DNA from: Mycobacterium sp.
GTDB taxonomy: Bacteria > Actinomycetota > Actinomycetes > Mycobacteriales > Mycobacteriaceae
Length of the DNA stretch: 59,384 bases
Direction of reading: 5' to 3'
Assembly (NCBI GenBank): GCA_020438865.1
Contig: JAGQTU010000018.1
Location: 1-59,384 of the forward strand
The notes under the pieces are model-generated. The model worked only from the letters and a program-made list of their open reading frames with translations, did no database searches and had not been told where the DNA came from. The position numbers and the translations under genes are program-made. Shown here piece by piece: positions 28,607 through 37,195 of the stretch (positions within the stretch are counted from its first letter, which is position 1; the number at the start of each line of letters is the position of its first letter).

Positions 28607-29440
28607 ATGGACCTGGCCAAGGCGCTGGTGGGGATGGCGACCGTACCGATGCGGGCCGGCCTCGCCGCGGCCGACCTGGGTCTCGGGGTCGCGGAGGCGG
28701 GCATTGAACTGGCCAAACGGTCCCTGACCGACGCCGGTGTGCCGATGGGACCGAGTTCGGTGGCCCAGGTGTTCGGCCTGGAGGACACCATCAGCCGGGC
28801 GAACAGGATCGCGCAGCTGGTCGACGAGGACGCGCCACTGGGCCGGGCTCTGGCGCCGGACGGTCCGCTGGACCGGCTGATGCGCCCCGGCGGACTGATC
28901 GACCGACTCACCGCACCCGACGGCGTCCTGGACCGGATGACCGCCGAGGGGGGCGGCCTCGATCGGGCGCTGGCCCCCGGCGGACTCGTCGATCGGCTGC
29001 TGGCCGAGGACGGGCTGCTCGAGCGGGTGCTGGCCGAGGAGGGCCTGGCCGACCGCCTACTGGCCGAGGACGGATTGCTCCAGCGTCTGTTGGCCGAGGA
29101 CGGGATCGCCGACCGCCTGCTGGCCGAGGAGGGCATCGCCGACCGCCTGCTGGCCGACGGCGGTCTGATCGACAAGCTGACCGCCCGGCACGGGCCGCTG
29201 GAGCAGCTGGCCGACGTCGCCGACACCCTCAACCGGCTGACCCCCGGTCTGGAGGCCCTGGCGCCCACGATCGAGACGTTGCGGGAAGCGGTGACAACCC
29301 TGAGCCTGGTGGTCAATCCGTTGAGCAACATCGCCGACCGGATTCCGCTGCCCGGCCGGCGGCGCTACAGCGGCCCGCGACCGGTCGCACCGGAGCGGGT
29401 GCGCAGCGAGCGACTGTCCCGCGACGACGACGAGGACTGA
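28607..29440 (+). CDS. Decapeptide-repeat protein next to phoP
   Basis: A 277-residue protein. Residues 1-70 are helical (MDLAKALVGMATVPMRAG and onward). Residues 71-200 are thirteen in-register 10-residue units close to LLAEDGLxDR. Residues 201-250 continue as amphipathic helix, and a basic segment then an acidic tail (DDDED) end the protein. There is no signal peptide or transmembrane segment. Position beside phoP suggests correspondence to Mtb Rv0756c, of unknown function. The repeats may form a long amphipathic helix or solenoid on a membrane or protein partner. A PhoP-type site lies in its upstream region. Confidence 0.75.
   Translation: MDLAKALVGMATVPMRAGLAAADLGLGVAEAGIELAKRSLTDAGVPMGPSSVAQVFGLEDTISRANRIAQLVDEDAPLGRALAPDGPLDRLMRPGGLIDRLTAPDGVLDRMTAEGGGLDRALAPGGLVDRLLAEDGLLERVLAEEGLADRLLAEDGLLQRLLAEDGIADRLLAEEGIADRLLADGGLIDKLTARHGPLEQLADVADTLNRLTPGLEALAPTIETLREAVTTLSLVVNPLSNIADRIPLPGRRRYSGPRPVAPERVRSERLSRDDDED
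28817..29206 (+). repeat. 13 x 30-bp coding repeat array
   Basis: Thirteen 30-base units encode the decapeptide repeats in perfect register. The central units (about 28,997-29,150) are the most alike, with the core CTGCTGGCCGAGGA recurring each 30 bases. The flanking units have diverged. It is coding and has no spacers, so it is not a CRISPR array. Confidence 0.85.
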
Positions 29441-29487
29441 CCGGATAAACTCAGGCCCGGCTCAGGCCGACTCGTCGACCGCGCCAC

Positions 29488-29559
29488 GCCTCCTTAGCTC
29501 AGTGGTAGAGCAACGCTCTTGTAAAGCGTAGGTCGTCAGTTCAATCCTGACAGGGGGCT
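29488..29559 (+). tRNA. tRNA-Thr (anticodon TGT)
   Basis: A full cloverleaf can be drawn. The acceptor stem GCCTCCT pairs with AGGGGGC, the D arm is GCTC...GAGC, the anticodon stem ACGCT/AGCGT holds loop CTTGTAA with anticodon TGT, and the T arm is GTCAG-TTCAATC-CTGAC. The CCA end is not encoded in full (TCCG follows). It reads ACA codons. Confidence 0.95.
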
Positions 29560-29573
29560 CCGTGACCGTGCCG

Positions 29574-30290
29574 CTACAGCCGCTGCACCGCGAATGCGGC
29601 CGCCTGGCCGGTCATTCCGTTCGCGTTGTACAAAATGTGCGCCATGGTCGGCGCGCCGGCCGGGGCGCCGTTGCAGATGGTGTCGCCCTCGGCGCACAGG
29701 TTGATGGTCTTGGGCACGTATAACGGGCCGATCACCACCGGCGGCACACCATTGGCCCGCATGAACTCGTCCGACGGCTCACCGAACAGTGCAACGGCCG
29801 CAACGTGATTCGCGATCTCCGGTGGCATCGGCTGCGGGATGTACGAGCGGAACTCGGCCGGCACCGAATCCGGTATCGCGGCCGCGGTGACGTAACCGGC
29901 CAGCGCGGCGCCCTGCGAGTACCCGCCCAGCACGATCCTGGTCTTGGGACAGTTCGCCGCGGTGGCCTCGATGTGGGCACCGGCATCCCGGATGCCGTCG
30001 ACGACGGTGCGGGCGAAGTCGACACCGGCGGCGAAGTTGGAGCTGGCGGGATAGTCGACGGCGTAGACGTCGACGGACCGCGGACCCGCCTGCGACCGCA
30101 GGGCGTCGACGAAGGCCTGCCCGGTGCCGCCGACCCCCGGCGGTTCACTGGTGCCGCGGGCGAACACCACTTCGACGTCGGGACAGGGCTCGGCGGACGC
30201 GGTCGGTGCGGCCACCACCGCGCAGCCGATTGCCACCGCCGCAGCTACCAGGCCGACGATCCTGCAGGCCGCGAACCGATGTGTAGACAT
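29574..30290 (-). CDS. Secreted cutinase-family esterase
   Basis: A 238-residue cutinase-like protein. A cleavable signal peptide ends near ASAEPCPDVE. Catalytic features: GYSQG nucleophile elbow, acid in CAEGDTIC and C-terminal His in MAHILYN. Cysteine pairs (CPDVE...NCPKT and NLCAEGDTICN) fit the two cutinase disulfides. Mycobacterial cutinase-like proteins hydrolyse short to long acyl esters outside the cell. The ATG at 30290 was chosen because it gives a proper signal peptide. It ends 15 bases from the tRNA, convergently. Confidence 0.9.
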   Translation of the reverse strand: MSTHRFAACRIVGLVAAAVAIGCAVVAAPTASAEPCPDVEVVFARGTSEPPGVGGTGQAFVDALRSQAGPRSVDVYAVDYPASSNFAAGVDFARTVVDGIRDAGAHIEATAANCPKTRIVLGGYSQGAALAGYVTAAAIPDSVPAEFRSYIPQPMPPEIANHVAAVALFGEPSDEFMRANGVPPVVIGPLYVPKTINLCAEGDTICNGAPAGAPTMAHILYNANGMTGQAAAFAVQRL

Positions 30291-30452
30291 TGCTGCTGCT
30301 CCATCTCTCAGAGCCCAGGTCGCCAGCCGGGCCGAGCTATCAGATCGGCCTGGCATACCCGGATCACAGCAAACTCACACGACGGCCCGCGGGTGGCATC
30401 GAGAGGCGGACACCAAGCGGCTATGCGCGGCTGACGTCCTGGTGGATACGCG

Positions 30453-30863
30453 TCAGGACGGGCGCTGGGCGGGCGGCGGCGCCGGGGCGGTGCTCGCGGG
30501 GCTCCGACCCGGTCCCATCATTCCGCCGGGACCCATGTCGTCGGGGTCCATGCCGCCGGGACCCATCATTCCCGGACCCATCATGCCGGGACCCATGCCA
30601 CCACCGCGCATCATCGGGCACTGGGCCCCCGGTCCACCCGGACCCATCTGGCCGGTGTGATAGCCGCGATGCCAGCCGTAGCCCCCCGTCCGGCCGAGGA
30701 AGACCCCGGCGAAGAAGACCATTCCGACGATGAACAGCACGCCGGCGACGATGCCGACCCAGGCGAGCGCCTGGTAGAGCCGATTGGGCCGCTGACGGCC
30801 ATCCCGATCGGCGACGGCCACGGTTTCCGGCGTGGCAACGGTCGATTCGGGTGTCTCGGTCAT
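30453..30863 (-). CDS. Met/Gly/Pro-rich membrane protein, possible copper binder
   Basis: A 136-residue protein with an N-terminal soluble arm, one hydrophobic segment (about residues 32-56) and an extracytoplasmic tail very rich in Met, Gly and Pro (repeats of MMGPG/GMGPGMMGPG) plus His (WHRGYHTG) and one Cys. Clustered methionines outside a membrane often bind Cu(I). A palindrome of the CsoR/RicR type lies about 45 bases upstream of the start. No family is recognised. Copper tolerance is inferred from composition and operator, not shown. Confidence 0.6.
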   Translation of the reverse strand: MTETPESTVATPETVAVADRDGRQRPNRLYQALAWVGIVAGVLFIVGMVFFAGVFLGRTGGYGWHRGYHTGQMGPGGPGAQCPMMRGGGMGPGMMGPGMMGPGGMDPDDMGPGGMMGPGRSPASTAPAPPPAQRPS

Positions 30864-30906
30864 GATGGTCCCTCCCTTGATCGGATATCGAGCCCGCCAG
30901 CACTAT

Positions 30907-30929
30907 ATACCCCTACCCCTCTAGGGTAT
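30907..30929. promoter_or_regulatory. Copper-type (CsoR/RicR-like) operator
   Basis: ATACCC (30907-30912) and GGGTAT (30924-30929) form an inverted repeat across a C-rich centre. The ATACCC...GGGTAT layout resembles operators of the copper repressors CsoR and RicR. It lies about 45 bases upstream of the Met-rich membrane protein gene. The regulator itself is not in the window. Confidence 0.5.
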
Positions 30930-31088
30930 CTGTGAGCGCCGGGCCGGGCGTGGGCCGGTCATCCGAGCCGCAGTTGCGCGACATCCCGCCACCCCCTGCC
31001 GTCCCCGATGGAGCCGGGAACCGTTCCAGCCTGCGCCGAAGTGGCGTCCACCCTCAAGGGCCGATGGTCCCCGCGTGCCGGAGGTGGA

Positions 31089-31709
31089 TCAACGCTGCCG
31101 CAGGTATGCCGCGATGGCGTCGGCGAGGCCCCGTCGGGCCAGATCGAGATCGGAGTAGCTCCCCAGCTGGCGTTCCGAGGTGATGCCCCGCATCGCCCCC
31201 GGCAGGAAGGCCGCGACCGCGCGGACCCGAACCGGGTCGACGTCGACGTCCGCGAACGCCTCATGACAGGCCTTGATCCAACTCTTGCCCCAGGACGCGA
31301 GTTCCGCCGCGGTCTTGGGGTACAGCCGTTCGAGCTCCGCACTCTCCCGCGGCAGTGCCATCCGCAGGGTCTCGATGGCCCGCGAATCGGGGGCGGTGAG
31401 CCCGTCGTACATGGTGTCGATGACCGCGGCGACTCGTTCCTGCAGCGGAGCGGTGTGATTCGGCCGCATCGGCAATTCCCCCCGCCGCTCGGCGGTGCGC
31501 CGCAGCACCGCCGCCCACAACCCGTCGATGTCCCCGAACTGATACTTCACCGCACCCCAGGTGGCGCCGGCCTCCCTGGCGATGCGGTTGGCCGATGCCG
31601 CGCCGGCATCACCGGAGGCCAGGCAGCGCAGCGCGGCGTCCAGCATCGCCTCGCGGGTGGCCTGCCCGCGCCGGTTGGGCCGCCGCCCGGTCACCGGCGC
31701 CTGTTCCAT
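31089..31709 (-). CDS. TetR-family regulator
   Basis: A 206-residue TetR-type regulator. The DNA-binding region is RRGQATREAMLDAALRCLA, then ASANRIAREAGATWGAVKYQFG. The start MEQAPVTGRRPNRRG at 31709 was chosen; the frame extends to 31802 across the promoter. It is divergent from the Rieske oxygenase operon, with a clean palindrome between them, so it most likely represses that operon. Ligand unknown. Confidence 0.87.
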   Translation of the reverse strand: MEQAPVTGRRPNRRGQATREAMLDAALRCLASGDAGAASANRIAREAGATWGAVKYQFGDIDGLWAAVLRRTAERRGELPMRPNHTAPLQERVAAVIDTMYDGLTAPDSRAIETLRMALPRESAELERLYPKTAAELASWGKSWIKACHEAFADVDVDPVRVRAVAAFLPGAMRGITSERQLGSYSDLDLARRGLADAIAAYLRQR

Positions 31710-31740
31710 GCTCGGATCGTAGGCGATCCACCCTTGACTT

Positions 31741-31758
31741 TCACAGAACCCACTGTGA
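31741..31758. promoter_or_regulatory. Palindrome TCACAG-N6-CTGTGA, candidate operator
   Basis: TCACAGAACCCACTGTGA has perfect 6-base arms. It sits midway between the divergent TetR gene (start 31709) and the Rieske oxygenase (start 31795), where an operator for the TetR protein is expected. The arms also resemble half of a PhoP or Crp site, but the inverted 6-base spacing does not fit the PhoP direct repeat. Confidence 0.55.
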
Positions 31759-31794
31759 TTCTTACGTAGAGCCGACCTAGAGAGGACTTCCGCG

Positions 31795-32799
31795 ATGGCC
31801 AAGCCGACGCTGTCGATGAAGCCGACGGGATGGTTTCAGGTCGCGTGGTCTGACGAGATCGGCCTCGGCGCCGTGCACCGGATGAAGTATTTCGACCGCG
31901 AGATGATCGCCTGGCGCGGCCAATCCGGCCGGCTGACCGTCATGGACGCCTACTGCGAGCACCTCGGCGCGCACCTCGGCTTCGGCGGACATGTCGAGGG
32001 TGACGCCATCGCGTGCCCGTTCCACGGTTGGCAGTGGGACCACGACGGCCGCAACGTGTGCATCCCGTACGAGGACCGCCCCAACCGCGGCCGGCGGATG
32101 CGGACCTACCCAACCGTCGAGCGCAACGAGTCGGTCTACATCTGGCACGACGTGGGGGGCCGCGAACCGTACTTCGACGTGCCCGATGTGTTCGCCGACT
32201 TCAACGACGGCAGCGGGCCGGCCGACTACTACCCGATGATGCGGCTGTACCGCCCGGACCTGGAACTGCATCCGCAGTACGTGCTCGAGAACGGTGTCGA
32301 CTTCGCGCATTTCAAGTTCGTCCACCAGACCCCGATCGTGCCCCTGTTCACCCGCCACGACTTCGACGGCCCGGTGTCCTACGTCGACTTCACCATCACC
32401 TTCGAGGGTGACGACGGCCAGTCGATCGACGACGTGAAGAGCGGGGTGGAGGCCATCAACGGCGGGCTCGGCGCGGCCGTGACCAAGAGTTGGGGGATGG
32501 TGGACAACCGAACCATCTCGGCGATCACCCCGGTCGACGAGAGCACGTCCGACGTCCGGTTCATGGTCTACATCGGCCGCCTTGCCGGCGACGACTCACC
32601 CAGGGCGGAGGCACGGGCCCAGAGCTTCGGTCAGATGGTCATCGACCAGTTCGCCGCCGACATCGAAATCTGGTCCCATCAGCGCTACCGCCCACTGCCG
32701 GCCCTGGCGCCCTCGGAGAGCAAAGGATTCACAGCTTTCCGCGACTGGGCGGCTCAGTTCTATCCCGACGAGACGACGATCGAAAGGTCCACGGTATGA
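31795..32799 (+). CDS. Rieske non-heme iron oxygenase (KshA-like)
   Basis: A 334-residue oxygenase alpha subunit. The Rieske [2Fe-2S] ligands are Cys54/His56 (CEH) and Cys74/His77 (CPFH). The mononuclear iron ligands are probably in NGVDFAHFKFVHQTP (Asp169 bridge, His172, His177). The overall layout resembles 3-ketosteroid 9-alpha-hydroxylase oxygenase KshA and related enzymes that hydroxylate steroid or lipid-like substrates. No reductase is adjacent. The stop overlaps the next start (ATGA). The exact substrate is unknown and may not be a steroid. Confidence 0.85.
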   Translation: MAKPTLSMKPTGWFQVAWSDEIGLGAVHRMKYFDREMIAWRGQSGRLTVMDAYCEHLGAHLGFGGHVEGDAIACPFHGWQWDHDGRNVCIPYEDRPNRGRRMRTYPTVERNESVYIWHDVGGREPYFDVPDVFADFNDGSGPADYYPMMRLYRPDLELHPQYVLENGVDFAHFKFVHQTPIVPLFTRHDFDGPVSYVDFTITFEGDDGQSIDDVKSGVEAINGGLGAAVTKSWGMVDNRTISAITPVDESTSDVRFMVYIGRLAGDDSPRAEARAQSFGQMVIDQFAADIEIWSHQRYRPLPALAPSESKGFTAFRDWAAQFYPDETTIERSTV

Positions 32800-33872
32800 G
32801 CAAACCCATCCGTGTCTTCCAGGTAGCCACCGGCAACGTAGGCACCGAGATGATCAAACGGATCAGCGCCCGTTCCGACCTGGAGCTCGTCGGATTGCAT
32901 TGCTACACAGCGGAGAAGATCGGCAAGGACGCCGGTGAGATCGCCGGACTGGCGCCGATCGGGGTCACCGCCACCGGCACCGTCGCGGAGATCATCGCGG
33001 CCAGGCCCGATGTGCTGACCTTCCACGGCGTGTTCCCCGACGAGGATCTCTATGTCGCGGTGCTCGAGGCCGGCATCAACATCGTCACCACCGCGGACTG
33101 GATCACCGGCTGGCACCGCGACACCAATCACCCGCACCCGTCCGGAAAGCCGGTCAGCGAACTGCTGGCCGCGGCCTGCAAGAAGGGCGGATCCACCTTC
33201 TACGGCACCGGGATGAACCCGGGGCTGAACCAGATTCTCGGTGTGGTGTGCTCGGCCGACGTCGCCGAGATCGAGAACGTCACCACCATCGAGTCCGTCG
33301 ACGTGTCCTGCCACCACTCGGCGGCCACCTGGATAGAGGTCGGCTACGGGCTGCCCGTCGACGATCCGAGCATCCCCGCGAAGCTGGAGAAGTACACCCG
33401 GGTCTTCGCCGACAGCGTGCTGCTGATGGCCGACTGCTTCGACCTGCAACTCGACGAGGTCAAGTTCAGCTACGAACTCGGCGCCTGCACCAAGGACGTC
33501 GACCTGGGCTGGTACCGGCTGCCCGAGGGCTCGCTGGGCGCCAACTACATCAAGTACCAGGGTGTCGTGGACGGGGTTCCCAAGATCGAGACACACCTCG
33601 AGTGGCAGATGACCCCGCACACCGCGCCGCACTGGGATATCAAGGGCTGCTACATCACTCAGATCACCGGTGACCCGTATGTCTACAACAAGCACATGAT
33701 CTTCCCCAAGCCGGGCGTCGATCTGTCCAACCCGGAGTCGTTCGCCTCGATCGGCATGACGGTCACCGGTCTGCCCGCACTCAACGCCATCAAATCCGTG
33801 GTCGCGGCGCCTCCCGGCCTGCTGACCAGTGCCGATATCCCGCTGCGCGGGTTCGCCGGCCGCTTCAAGTGA
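32796..33872 (+). CDS. DapB-like NAD(P)-dependent reductase
   Basis: A 358-residue protein with an N-terminal nucleotide-binding fold (RVFQVATGNVGTEMIKRI), VLTFHGVFPDEDLYVAVLEAGINIVTT, and a GTGMNPGLNQILG active-site-like loop. This resembles dihydrodipicolinate reductase-like proteins of actinobacterial catabolic loci. These are not lysine-pathway DapB; their substrates are mostly unknown. The start overlaps the Rieske oxygenase stop by 4 bases, so the two act in one pathway under the divergent TetR. Confidence 0.8.
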   Translation: MSKPIRVFQVATGNVGTEMIKRISARSDLELVGLHCYTAEKIGKDAGEIAGLAPIGVTATGTVAEIIAARPDVLTFHGVFPDEDLYVAVLEAGINIVTTADWITGWHRDTNHPHPSGKPVSELLAAACKKGGSTFYGTGMNPGLNQILGVVCSADVAEIENVTTIESVDVSCHHSAATWIEVGYGLPVDDPSIPAKLEKYTRVFADSVLLMADCFDLQLDEVKFSYELGACTKDVDLGWYRLPEGSLGANYIKYQGVVDGVPKIETHLEWQMTPHTAPHWDIKGCYITQITGDPYVYNKHMIFPKPGVDLSNPESFASIGMTVTGLPALNAIKSVVAAPPGLLTSADIPLRGFAGRFK

Positions 33873-33888
33873 CCGCCGGCTCCGCGAC

Positions 33889-35664
33889 TCAGATCGGCAT
33901 GCGGTAGCCGTAGAACTCCTGGTCCTCGTTGTAGCCGCCCTGGCCCGCACCGAGGTGGTCGAACGATTCGACGAACTCGATGGCCGCGATCCACTTGACC
34001 TGTTTGAAGCCGAGTTCGACCTCGTCGCGCAGTCGCAGTGGCGCACCGTGGGACTCGTTGAGGGGCTGACCGTTCATCTCGTAGGCCAGGATGGTCTGGT
34101 CGTGGTACATGTTCGCGATCGGATGGCAGTCGTAGTACCGGCCGCCCACCGGCCCGTCGGCGAAGGAGTAGAACACCACCCATTTGGCCTCGGCGGTCGG
34201 CCCGGCGGCCTCGCAGATGGCCCGCATCGAGACACCACCCCACTTGGCGATCCCGGACCAGCCCTGGATGCAGAAGTGCTGGGTGATCTGCTCCTGCTTG
34301 GGCATCGCGCGGAGTTCGTCGTAGCTCAACGCCAGTGGGGTCTCCACCAAACCGTCTACCCGGAGCCGATATTCGGACCAGGCGCCCTCCTTCAAGCGTT
34401 CGTATTCCGCGGTCTCGGGCTTCTCGCCGTTGGTCCAGAAGTACTCCGAGATGTCCGCTTCGGCGTACGTGGCGGTCGGGTTGGTGCGCTCCAGGAGACC
34501 CTTGAGCCAACCGACCACCGCCTGGCCGCCCTTCTGGACCGCACGAGGATGCCGGATCGTCAATGGTGATGCGAGCAGCCAGAATACGAGCACGACGACC
34601 ATCCACAGCAGGTAAAGCGCCACCCCGAGGTAGGAGTTCGTGTCGGTGCCCAGCGTGATGTGGTTGACGTTGCCCACGAATCCGGTGACGAAGATCATCA
34701 GCGTGTGGATGGCGATGAACACCACCATCCAGATCAGCACACCGAAGTGGATCGAGCGGGCCACCTGCCGGTTGAGCAACCCGGCGCCGGTGCCGAACCG
34801 GCCCGCGATCGACGGCGCCTGCAACAGACCGGTGACCAGAGCCAGCGGCGCGGCAATGAAGACGGTGATGAAGTACGCCAGCAATTGCAGTGCGTTGTAG
34901 GTGCTGAATCCGGCGTTCACCGGCAGCTGCAAGGACAGGTACTGCAACGCCGTGGAGAGCGCGTTGGGGAACACGTCCAGCGAGGTGGGCACGAGCCGCT
35001 TCCACTGGTCGGTGCCGAACAGCAGCACCACGAAGATCAGCCCGTTCACCAGCCAGAGCAGGTCGAAGCTGAAGTGCCACCATCGGGCCAGTCCGATGGA
35101 GTGCCGAAACCCCGGGATTCCCAACTGCTTCGGCAGCGCGACGGAATCTTCCTTGGCGGTCCACACGTTGTCGGCGTCGGCGCTGTCGCGGCGATCGGGG
35201 GGCACCGGGCCGCGCAGCCGCAGCCATTCGGTGTCGGGCTTGCTGCCGGCGTTCAGATACAACCGCGGATGGTCGGCGAGGATCTGCAGCCCGGCACGGA
35301 TGATGAACATCATGAACAGCAGGTTCAGGAAGTGCTGCCAGCGCAGCCACCACGGGAACCCGGACTGAACCGGCTGCACGTACTGCGCGGAGGTGCCGGG
35401 GTACTTCGCGATGAACTCGTGAAACCATTCGTAGTGCGCCATTTCGCGGACCACCGCGATCGAGAGCGCCAAGCCCACGATGCCCAGTGGCACCAGCCAG
35501 AGCGTGCTGAACCAGCGTCTACCGACGCGCACCCACGGCGGTTTCGCGTCGGTCTGGGCGATGCCACCGGCCCACCGGTCGACGACGATCGGCCCGTTGT
35601 GGTGCCCCTGGTTGTAGTACGGCAGCAGGGACTTCTCCAGCGGATCCGGCTCCCCCGGTCTCAT
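33889..35664 (-). CDS. Cytochrome b561-type membrane domain fused to molybdopterin oxidoreductase
   Basis: A 591-residue fusion. The N-terminal half has about six hydrophobic segments (from WLVPLGIVGLALSIAVV to LYLLWMVVVLVFWLLA) with several His suited to binding b-type heme. The C-terminal part from about residue 410 is a sulfite oxidase/MsrP-type molybdopterin domain, with Mo-ligand Cys465 in HFCIQGWSGIAKWGGV and YDCHPIANMYHDQT. The start ATG 35664 follows AAGGGGG; ATG 35691 is an alternative. It would pass electrons between the quinone pool and an oxidised or reduced substrate at the Mo site. The kinase gene ends 67 bases upstream. Confidence 0.82.
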   Translation of the reverse strand: MRPGEPDPLEKSLLPYYNQGHHNGPIVVDRWAGGIAQTDAKPPWVRVGRRWFSTLWLVPLGIVGLALSIAVVREMAHYEWFHEFIAKYPGTSAQYVQPVQSGFPWWLRWQHFLNLLFMMFIIRAGLQILADHPRLYLNAGSKPDTEWLRLRGPVPPDRRDSADADNVWTAKEDSVALPKQLGIPGFRHSIGLARWWHFSFDLLWLVNGLIFVVLLFGTDQWKRLVPTSLDVFPNALSTALQYLSLQLPVNAGFSTYNALQLLAYFITVFIAAPLALVTGLLQAPSIAGRFGTGAGLLNRQVARSIHFGVLIWMVVFIAIHTLMIFVTGFVGNVNHITLGTDTNSYLGVALYLLWMVVVLVFWLLASPLTIRHPRAVQKGGQAVVGWLKGLLERTNPTATYAEADISEYFWTNGEKPETAEYERLKEGAWSEYRLRVDGLVETPLALSYDELRAMPKQEQITQHFCIQGWSGIAKWGGVSMRAICEAAGPTAEAKWVVFYSFADGPVGGRYYDCHPIANMYHDQTILAYEMNGQPLNESHGAPLRLRDEVELGFKQVKWIAAIEFVESFDHLGAGQGGYNEDQEFYGYRMPI

Positions 35665-35731
35665 GGGTTCCCCCTTCCCGAATCCGGTCATGCTAGACCG
35701 TTCGGCGCCGACGGCGGGGGCGAACACCCCG

Positions 35732-37168
35732 CTAGGCGGACCCGATCCGTTCGGAGTCGTAGATCAGCAGCCGACCGTTCCTGGGCACGACGCTGAGCCA
35801 GCGGTCCTCGGTGTCGACGACGCCGTCGCTGCGCACGTAGGACAGGCGGGCCACCACGCTCGTCGCATCCCGCGGGCTCACCGAGATCAGCCGAACCGAC
35901 TGGATCGAGGACCAGAAGGCCAGGTAGTCCTCGAGTCCGTTGCGCTGCTGATAGTGGGTGTCGAGATCGGTCCAGGCCGCCCTGGCGTTGCCGGGCAGTT
36001 GGCCGTAGAAGTCGGTGACCACCGTCCGCATGCCGTCGAACGTGACCGGTTCCGGCAGCGCGGGCGCGGACGAGGTGGTGGTTGTGGTGGCGTTGGACGC
36101 CACCTTGGGGCCGGGTTCGGTGCGGTGCCACACCGCCAGCACCACCCCTGCCGAGATGAGCAGCAGCGCGACCGCGGCCACCGCCCATGGCCACCGTGTT
36201 GGTGAGGCCGCGACCGGCGCCGGCGGCGGTGCCGCCTCGATCGGCGTGGGCAGGACCGCCGTCGGGGGGTTGTGGAACGGTGGCGGTGTCGCGGGCCGCG
36301 GTGGCGCGGGCCGCGGCACAGCGGTTGTCGCCGTCACCGCCTGAGCCAGCGCGTGCGCGAATTCCGCGCAGCTGCGGAATCGGTTGTCGGGACTCTTCGA
36401 AAGCGCCTTGCCCAGAACGGGATCCAGCGGTGCGAGGGCGGAATGGGAGGCCGCCAGTGCCGGTGGCGGCGCGTTCAGATGGCGACTGATCACGACGGCC
36501 GGGTTGGACGAGCCGTACATCGGCGTCCCGGTCAGCAGGTGGAAGGCGGTGGCCGCTAGCGCGTACTGGTCGGCGCGGCCGTCGATCTCGCCGCCCATCA
36601 GCTGTTCGGGGGCGGCGTAGTTCACCGTTCCCAGCGTCACGTTGGTCTCGGTGAGGCCGCTGACGTCCGCGGCATTGCGCGCAATGCCGAAGTCGGCCAG
36701 CAGAACTCGCCGACGGCCGCGGTGCGGTGTCGTCAGCAGGATGTTGGGCGGCTTGATGTCGCGATGCAGCAGGCCGCGGTCGTGGGCGTAGTCCAGGGCC
36801 TCGGCGACCGCGGTGACGATCTCCGCCACCAGCTGCGGCGGCATACCCGTCGGGTACTGCTCGCGCAGCAGTCGGCCCGCGTCGGGCCCGTCGATGTAGT
36901 CCATCGAGATCCACAGCTGACCGTTGAACTCGCCGCGGTCGTGGATGCCCACGATGTGCGGGTTGTACAGGGTGGCGGCCAGCTCCGCCTCCCGGTTGAA
37001 CCGCTCCCGGAACTCGTTGTCCGCCGACATCGCGGCCGGCAGGATCTTCAGCGCGTCGTGGCGTGGCAGCCGGGGATGCTGGACGAGATACACCTCGCCC
37101 ATCCCCCCGAGACCGAGGGTCCGCAGGATCCGGTATCCCGCGAACTCCTCGCCACTGGCCAACGGCAT
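35732..37168 (-). CDS. Membrane Ser/Thr protein kinase with extracellular SnoaL-like domain
   Basis: A 478-residue PknF/PknJ-type receptor kinase. Kinase motifs: Gly loop GLGGMGEVY (19-27), Lys41, Glu61, HRDIKPPN (Asp137, Asn142), DFG (159-161) and [11 protein letters not shown] Pro/Ala-rich linker (about 283-325), one transmembrane segment (327-347), a Thr/Ser-rich spacer and a C-terminal sensor domain of about 110 residues with NTF2/SnoaL-like features ([16 protein letters not shown]) follow. It sits between the transporter and the molybdoenzyme on one strand, so it may report on the same stress or substrate. Confidence 0.9.
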   Translation of the reverse strand: MPLASGEEFAGYRILRTLGLGGMGEVYLVQHPRLPRHDALKILPAAMSADNEFRERFNREAELAATLYNPHIVGIHDRGEFNGQLWISMDYIDGPDAGRLLREQYPTGMPPQLVAEIVTAVAEALDYAHDRGLLHRDIKPPNILLTTPHRGRRRVLLADFGIARNAADVSGLTETNVTLGTVNYAAPEQLMGGEIDGRADQYALAATAFHLLTGTPMYGSSNPAVVISRHLNAPPPALAASHSALAPLDPVLGKALSKSPDNRFRSCAEFAHALAQAVTATTAVPRPAPPRPATPPPFHNPPTAVLPTPIEAAPPPAPVAASPTRWPWAVAAVALLLISAGVVLAVWHRTEPGPKVASNATTTTTSSAPALPEPVTFDGMRTVVTDFYGQLPGNARAAWTDLDTHYQQRNGLEDYLAFWSSIQSVRLISVSPRDATSVVARLSYVRSDGVVDTEDRWLSVVPRNGRLLIYDSERIGSA

Positions 37169-37195
37169 GCGCGGAATGGTACCGACGCCGCTTTC

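Noticed and set aside
28817-29206. Regular 30-bp repeats as a CRISPR array
   Set aside because: The units are contiguous without spacers, diverge gradually, and encode in-register decapeptides in a clear gene. There are no cas genes.
30932-31183. Small plus-strand gene with Pro/Arg-rich product
   Set aside because: It overlaps the TetR gene, lacks a ribosome site and has no recognisable composition or domain.
31741-31758. PhoP or Crp site before the Rieske oxygenase
   Set aside because: The TCACAG arms are inverted with 6-base spacing, not direct repeats with an 11-base period, and do not fit the TGTGA-N6-TCACA Crp layout. A TetR operator is more likely.
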